From Chelonoidis abingdonii (taxonomy: Eukaryota; Chordata; Testudines; Testudinidae): a stretch of DNA of 64,000 nt. Both the position numbers and the translations under genes were made by a program. This document shows, in pieces, positions 57,736 through 64,000 of this stretch (position 1 is the first letter of the stretch; each line of letters begins with the position of its first letter). The DNA lies in assembly GCF_003597395.2 (NCBI RefSeq), contig NC_133769.1, forward strand, positions 42,266,810 through 42,330,809. The letters are read 5' to 3'. A model generated the notes under the pieces. It saw nothing but the letters and a program-made list of their open reading frames with translations, was not told where the DNA came from and did no database searches.

Positions 57736-57835
57736 GGCCTACCTCTGTTACTGTTGAAGTAAGTGGAAATTTGGTCTTTGACTGCCATGGGAGCAGAGTT
57801 AGGCCAGAGTGAAGAGACTCTGAAAATCCCACCAT
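57736..57835. repeat. Small fold-back MITE, copy B
   Basis: Left GGCCTACCTCTGTTACTG and right GAGCAGAGTTAGGCC form an inverted pair, with GTTGAAGTAAGTGG in the left half. It is followed by GACTCTGAAAATCCCACC, matching the flank of the copy at 54650. Confidence 0.6.
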
Positions 57836-60800
57836 TAAGTTTAAATTTATTTTTTTCTTGCAAAAAGCTAGACGCTCCAGTCCAATCTCCACCATTAGCC
57901 TACATTGTAAAAGAAGAGGTTCAGCCCAGCTCAATAGGTACTTCCCACCATTTCAACTAGATTGAATGCACACCTCTAACACCACATGGGCATGCACAAA
58001 TTCCTGTTCAGAAAACATTGTGCATTATGTAAAATGAAAAGAAGCTTTTAATTTATAAGGCTTGCTATTGATGTACTACATGGTACATAGTACAGTCTTT
58101 GAAAAGACAACCATAATTGTAGGTGTATTTTTTCTAATTGTATTGTCATTTCTAAGTAAACAGTACAGGGCAGTGTTCACCTTAGAGATTAAATTCTTCC
58201 CTCAGAAACATGCACACACCAGAGTTGTGCATACATATTGTCATGCTGTCTGGAGTGGCTCACAACTGTGAGTGCCAAAAAGGGCAGACACCCCAAACTG
58301 GTGGTATGTTCTGTAGTTAGATTTCACCAAGCCAATAACAGAGGTGAACTTCTGGATCACTATACCAGTCTTACCATGGAGTCACAGACAGTCCTCTTAG
58401 GCTCTTCAGTTTATTTTCCCAGCTGGACAATCTGGACTTCATGATAAAAGGTTGTATAAACCAAAAATCAAACCACATCATGTTGCTCCCAATTGCAAAG
58501 GATCAATCACTCATCCCAGATCAATTTGGTGCTCTGGATCTCACACCAAAAACAATGCTGGCAGCCAGTTCTCTAGTAAACTAACTGTAGGCTTATTAGC
58601 TAAGAACAAAGAAGAGTGTTATTGAGAGGTTAAAGCAAGTAAAATATAAGAACAGGTGAGTCAAAGTGTGTAAGTCCAAAATGATAGCAGTTCATGTAAT
58701 GCAGTGCTAGTTTCCCAAACGTTTTTTCAGGGAATCTAGATCTTTCTGGGGATCACTATTTTGCATTTGGTATCTTCCCTGTAAGAGTCCAAACAGTCAG
58801 AGATAAAGGATCTGCTTTTGAATCAGCTTCTTCTCCAGACAACAATCTGATAAGTGTTTTTACTCACAATGACCAATTTGCTTTGAAGTTAGCACTCTTC
58901 TTCATTTACATTTCCAAGGCTCCAACTGAGTTTGACGGGTAATTTTAATTATAGGGATATACACAATATAAAAGGTAATATAATAGCAAACAACAATCCT
59001 TCATTAGTTTTCATGAAGTTTATACATCAAGTACATTCTCATCTTAACACTAACACACACTTTTGATCTAGGTTTAACAAGTTACAGGCATATACATAAT
59101 GTAATGTGAAAGCAATCAACAGGTTATAGATACATGAAGACAATACTATTAACATTTCCTTTGAACTAAACTAACACACAAGAATTGGCCTGATTACACT
59201 ATAATACCCTTTGACACAACTTTGATTTCTATTAGCATACAAGTGAATTAGTCTGTATGCACATTAATACACGTAACCGTTCTTTGATATGCATATACAA
59301 GTTAACTGGCTTGGGCTTGAGCTGGTCTGTCAGCATCACACCCATAACTGCACAAGCCCAGTTTGAATGTACACTAAGGAAGATGTGCACCTAGGTCAGG
59401 TTGATATTATTGTATCACAGGCTAATGCTCACAAAAACTCTAGAATAACAAGGAAAAATACATTCTCAGAATAATAAATGTTACCTCTAAAATATGTATG
59501 TTGGCCTGGTCAAAGATAGTGGTGATAGAATCTCAAGAGATTCAGAGTTTGGGCTGAGTTTGGGTAACCTCAGAAACAGTGGATGATCATCTTAGTTAAC
59601 TAAACTTTTTGAGCCTCTATGATTGGGCTGGACATCCCATGGGGAGACACTTTCTCGTGAGACTTCCAGCATGCCTGCTGCAGTCATGGGCAGAATTACA
59701 ATGATGAAAAGTCTTTCTTGTAGTATTTCATTTCTTTTGGTTCTGATCTTGACAGGGAATTGGAAGCTGGAGAAAAATAACACAACCCCTTAACTAAATA
59801 TTTCAGAAACTTATACAAAGTTTAGTTTGAGTTTGCTTCTACAAATAACAAAAGTTCAGTGTGGGTGGGTTTATTTTTATTTGCAAATGATTCTCATACC
59901 TGTACTTAAATGCAGCTCTCTCACGTGGAGCTTGGTGGTTACAAATGTACAAGAGAGAAGGGCAAATCTTTAATATAGTAAGGAATTGTTTGTGCTCAAT
60001 TTCTCCCCAACTTTGAGCTTGTTTAGGATAGGTTTCAATTAGAAAGTAGAGTCTTTTACAAGGTCAGACACATTTTTTCACCTTTCTTGCTTAGCCTTTT
60101 GTATGCAGTGGAGGTCTATTCTTCTCACTTTCATTCGGCTTCAATAGAACAAAAAGAGATTCAAGTGAATGCTTATTTAGTCTGGTATATGAAATTGTAG
60201 TAAGGCAAAAAAGCTGTCAAAACAAATCTGTGATATATATCTCCAAAGAATGAAGAAATTCAGGGAGCAGAAAGCTGCTGTGATGAGTTGTAATGAATAT
60301 CTGATGTATAATGTGCTTATTCTACTGCTTAACTAGGTTTTTAAAAAAAAACCAATTGTCCACTGGAGCTACAAAAGAAGGTTTTAGATATATAGATTTA
60401 AAACACTTGCCTGGAGTTTTATGCAAAATAATGGAGGCTATTTATCTGCATGATGAACTGAGTTCTACATAATAGCTGTCAGTTCACTTAAAAATTAGAT
60501 ACTCTTGACTACATTCTTTCGTTTCTTTCATCGATGCATAGAACTGCTTTTGTAAACCACTTAGGCATTATATATTAGCAATAGTTGATATGCTGTATAA
60601 ATATAGAACCTATTAACCTCATTTGATTGCTGTCTCACATGTTGGAATACTCAGATAATGCCATATTTGCTAGGTTGACTCTACTTTTGGTTGCTTAATA
60701 ATGACTACAATTGCATTTGCTCAAATGTGTTTTAATTATGGTTCCCAGTAGGCCAAACTGCAGTATCAAAATATAGCAGGCTTTCATGCTTTTTGTATAA

Positions 60801-62499
60801 TGAGCAGAAGCAAAGTCTTTAGCACAAATGGATTACAATTCCCAATACTGGATGAAAATGCTTTAGAACTGCAGTATGCTTTCTTTTGTTTGACAACCTC
60901 TTGACCTTAGTGTTTTTCTAATCCTATTAATTCCTTTCTTCAGAAGTACAGAATCCAGTATCTGTATCCCTGAGAGGGCAGGACAAACTGACAAGATCAC
61001 TGGCTACATCATGCTGTGTTGAGAGATTGTTTAAATCCTACATTTGTAATGCAGATGGAAATAAACAGTTTCTGAACAAAAGCTGATTAAAGAATTTAGT
61101 CAGAATTTTGTACCACAAAGAAATTGCTTATTTAAGCAGAATAAAAAAGTTGATAGAGCTCACACAATTAAGGAAAAAAAGTAATGAATTCTTCAAGGTG
61201 CTGAATGCTCTGTATTCCACTTGTTAGCAGTGAGTGTTTTGCGTGCTCAGGACAAGCACCTCTCAGGAGGCAAGCAGCACTTAACATAACTGGGCCCAAG
61301 GTAAATGACTTATGATTCTAAAAAGGAAAAAAAGTCCTATTGTGAGAATTACTTTAGCAAACTACAAAGGACACTTTTCCAAGGTAACCACTGCACAAGT
61401 GATTGTGGAAAGGATTTACTCCCTGCAGTTACCACCATGCACACTTTTAAACACTGATTTTAATTGGAGATGGGCTCAAACCAAAAACACTAGCTCCTTG
61501 AACTTTTGTGAAGGGGGTGGGGCTTGAAATTCAGACCTCAATTTCTTTGATGGGATGGTTGTAATCCAGACCCAGGTGTGGATCTGGACCATTTCTAGTC
61601 TTAATAATGATCTGTTATATATAACATTGCATAAGTGCATATTGTCCCATTCTCTTCTGGAGACTATTGAATGCAGTATATTTTTCCTGCATTCCCCAAG
61701 GCCTTCCCTTGCTTGCCCGTTGCCACCCATCTATTAGCTTTCTTAAAAAAGATCTTAGCTTTTCATATTGCATTTATTTAATTTAGAACTGCCCTTTGAA
61801 ACACCCCAGTGGGATTCATATTTTACTTCTGCTTTTACAATAAACCAAAAACTGAGACTACCGTTACATTAAGATGTTTGACTCTGGAGCCGTTCTATAA
61901 ATTTTAAGCTAACGAGCTGGATGTACAATAGTCTCAATGAAGTATAAAAAGAAAGCTAAATGGATAAAATGCAACAAGACTTATGACCTATAGAAAGAAA
62001 AAAAGAGAGATGGGGACTACTGAATATAGTTACAGAACTACTATATAAGTATTACTTATTGGTCGATATTTTTTTTGTACCCAAGAAATATAATAAAATC
62101 CCCTGACAGTATGGAATCACTTTTCTTCAATAAGCATTTTATTGATCTCAATTTATATTTTGTTATAGGTTTTGTTATGGTGCCATTCATCCCAGACCAC
62201 CCACCCGTAGGTAAAACACAACCAGCATTTAACAAAATACACCACTAGTTAACATGTGGGAAGGAAGTGAAGAAGAATATAGCACCTAACTGTGAAGCTA
62301 CAGGATGAATTTAGGTGGATAAAGTATTAACTATCAAAACAGGAATTTGGTCAGGATAGCAAATGATTAGAAGAGTAACGTAGGATCTTTAATGACTTCA
62401 TATGAGCAGGACTTTAGTTTTACATCTACATGTCTGATACAATATGGGACTTGCATCTAAGGTACTTAATATGGCTTCCATCACAACAGTATTTGAATA
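57836..62499. other. About 4.7 kb without recognised gene
   Basis: Mostly AT-rich and repeat-poor. At 58240-59350 a lower-complexity block (GGAGTGGCTCACAACTGTGA, GGCAGACACCCCAAACTGG, many ACACAC and GCATATAC pieces) may be an unclassified repeat. Between 59900 and 62500 nothing is recognised except short frames. Confidence 0.35.
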
Positions 62500-62504
62500 C
62501 CTCA

Positions 62505-62705
62505 CAATCTTCAATACATTTATCCTCAGAACACTCCATGAGGTAGGGGAGACTATTTCCTATTTTACAGCTAGAGAGAACTGAGGTACAGAGAAACTAA
62601 GTGCCTTGTCCATGGTCACATAGGAAACATGTGGCAGAGCATGGAACTGACCCAAATTTCTCAAATTCCAAGCTAGCACCTTTTAAGCACTGGGCCAAGC
62701 GTCCT
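62505..62705 (-). repeat. MIR SINE
   Basis: Reverse-oriented MIR: AACACTCCATGAGGTAGG, TTCCTATTTTACAGCTAGAG, GAACTGAGGTACAGAGAAAC, TAAGTGCCTTGTCCATGGTC, ACATAGGAAACATGTGGCAG and AGCATGGAACTGACCC. This is the standard reverse MIR order ending towards the tRNA-like head at the right. Confidence 0.85.
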
Positions 62706-62874
62706 CTCCTATCCCCACTTTCAGCATCAAAAAGCCTCCTAGATCTGTGGCAAGGTATTACTGATTTTTTAATATTACTTAGGGACGAATTCTGGCACTC
62801 CAAGCAGTTCCGGTGACCTTAATAGGGTTGACTTCCTGAGGTTTAACTCGGTGAGCAGTTCTGGAGATATTTTC

Positions 62875-62945
62875 TCTTCAAAGCCCTTTGCAAACATTCA
62901 TTAATCCTCACAACACCCCTGTGCTACTCTTATGCAGCACATAGA
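62875..62945 (-). repeat. MIR SINE 3' fragment
   Basis: CTTCAAAGCCCTTTGCAAAC, ATTCATTAATCCTCACAACA, CCCCTGTG: reverse-oriented MIR 3' end, a second insertion 170 bp from the first and the same way round. Confidence 0.65.
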
Positions 62946-63150
62946 CCCCCATGCCTTCACCACTCAGAAGTTCCAGAAAGATTCTCTCCAAATTTGACCC
63001 ATATGGATCCTGCTTATTTTTTGAGATGTAACAAAATCACATCTGGAGGTGGCTTGAGTGCAAGATTTGAATACAGGTTTGTCAGTGATGTTTCTGTTTA
63101 TTATAGTGATCGCCCCCAAACTAATACTGTGAAGTGACTATAAAGCCAAT

Positions 63151-63274
63151 GGCCAAGATTTTAAGAAGTAACCGGTGATTTTGGGTGCCTCAGTTTTCAA
63201 GCCCTTTTTAAGGTGTCTCAAAATAAAGCAACAAAGGTACCCAAAATCAGTAGTCACTTCTGAAGATCTTGACC
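63151..63274. repeat. Small fold-back MITE
   Basis: Left GGCCAAGATTTTAAGAAGTA, TTTTGGGTGCC and right GGTACCCAAAA, CACTTCTGAAGATCTTGACC are inverted over about 45 bp in total. Confidence 0.7.
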
Positions 63275-63311
63275 AATACAAGCCATTGCATAGTTTTTTA
63301 AAAAAAATCTT

Positions 63312-63400
63312 GGGTGAGATCCTCAACTAGAGTGTGAACTAATGTAGCAGTGTTAACTTCAATACAGTTATGCTGATTTATACCTATTGAGGTTCTAGCC
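63312..63400. repeat. Small fold-back MITE
   Basis: Left GGGTGAGATCCTCAACTAG and right ATTGAGGTTCTAGCC are inverted. The inner text TTAACTTCAATACAGTTATG is a decayed form of the GCTCCATTGAAGTCAATGGAGC core seen intact at 30601. Confidence 0.55.
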
Positions 63401-64000
63401 TCTTAGTTCCTAAAAAGTCTCACCAAGGGGAGTTTTCTTGATGTTTAGATCCTTTTTTGTGCTTGCAGTGAGGTAATTCCAACACAGTACTCTTTCTGTG
63501 AAACTGACCTGCAGAAAGCACTGGTATCAAAGGGTTAATAGGAGACATTGACCATTTTGCAGCCATTTTTTTTGGCTCTGATAACAATGTCAAAGCTTTA
63601 GATCTTTTTTAGCCTCCCATTAATAACTAGAATGTATTTATCCTGCCCCTAAATGTTTGACTATCATAAAAAGCAAATGTGGTAGTGAAAAGGGAGCGTA
63701 ACACATTGAACACATAAATCTCTAATCTGCTTTTGGCGATGAACATATTAAATGGCACTGAAGTCTTATACCTTGCACCGTCTGCTGCTGGCAGTGGTTA
63801 TTTTAAGTTTAATAAGTACTGCTGGAAAAATAAATATGATAAAAATGATTTGTTATAGACACAGGTATAATAGCTATACTGTAGAGAAGATTTATTGTAA
63901 ATATGTGATACAAAACTGTAAAGCCAGAGTAATTTACAAGGTATTTTCCCTGAGAACTGATGTTTGCTTGATTATGATATATTAGTTTAACTCTCTCTGG
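63401..64000. other. Unannotated end of window
   Basis: AT-rich with a 77-codon frame (63752-63985), running within 15 bases of the window end, of no recognisable domain. No gene or repeat. Confidence 0.4.

Noticed and set aside
1..64000. CRISPR array, operon or other prokaryotic system
   Set aside because: No regularly spaced direct repeats, no clustered long ORFs, and abundant amniote transposons.

Overview
This window looks like non-coding nuclear DNA from an amniote, most probably a turtle. No intact protein-coding gene, rRNA, tRNA gene or CRISPR array can be supported. Open frames are short and unrelated to each other, and the longest (194 codons) is only slightly above what I would expect by chance in 64 kb. 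The host call rests on the repeat content: many CR1 LINE copies ending in short ATTCTATGATTCT-type tails, MIR and L2-like tails, hAT-type non-autonomous transposons starting CAGGGGTTCTCAAAC or TAGGGTTGCCAG, and many small fold-back elements built around CCATTGAAGTCAATGG-like centres. I recognise these from memory of chelonian genomes; no search was run. The window is either intergenic or inside a long intron.

Layout. 1-6.7 kb: a plus-strand CR1, then a degraded Jockey/I-type non-LTR retrotransposon on the minus strand (endonuclease and reverse transcriptase remnants), then a minus-strand CR1 tail. 9.7-11.2 kb: a C-rich hAT element with an 8-bp target duplication and an AAATTT-rich fold-back repeat. 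12.6-20.2 kb: L2-like tails, a short DNA element and a 100-N assembly gap (17804-17903) that cuts a GC-rich repeat. 21-25.3 kb: fold-back element, AAATTT repeat, mariner-type MITE, and two CR1 copies including a 1.4-kb one with a damaged RT. 25.5-28 kb: a long GC-rich repeat and a second unclassified one. 28-36.5 kb: fold-back MITEs, old CR1 remnants, a MIR, and a composite repeat with a tRNA-like head. 38.5-48.1 kb: a hAT with a perfect 8-bp duplication, a CR1 with a readable ORF2 C-terminus, a minus-strand LTR with a TATA box, and another large hAT-like element. 48-64 kb: mostly repeat-poor DNA with scattered fold-back MITEs, a CR1 tail, a 220-bp hAT with perfect duplication, and MIR pieces.

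How parts relate: nothing here forms a pathway. The non-autonomous hAT, mariner and fold-back elements would have needed transposases encoded elsewhere. The CR1, L2/MIR-like and Jockey-like copies are dead, mostly 5'-truncated insertions. The LTR at 43.6-44.3 kb carries a recognisable promoter signature but no internal region beside it. I found no convincing new molecular system. The items most worth checking are the Jockey/I-like LINE, the fold-back elements, and the repeat-poor blocks at 13.2-13.7 and 49-51 kb.
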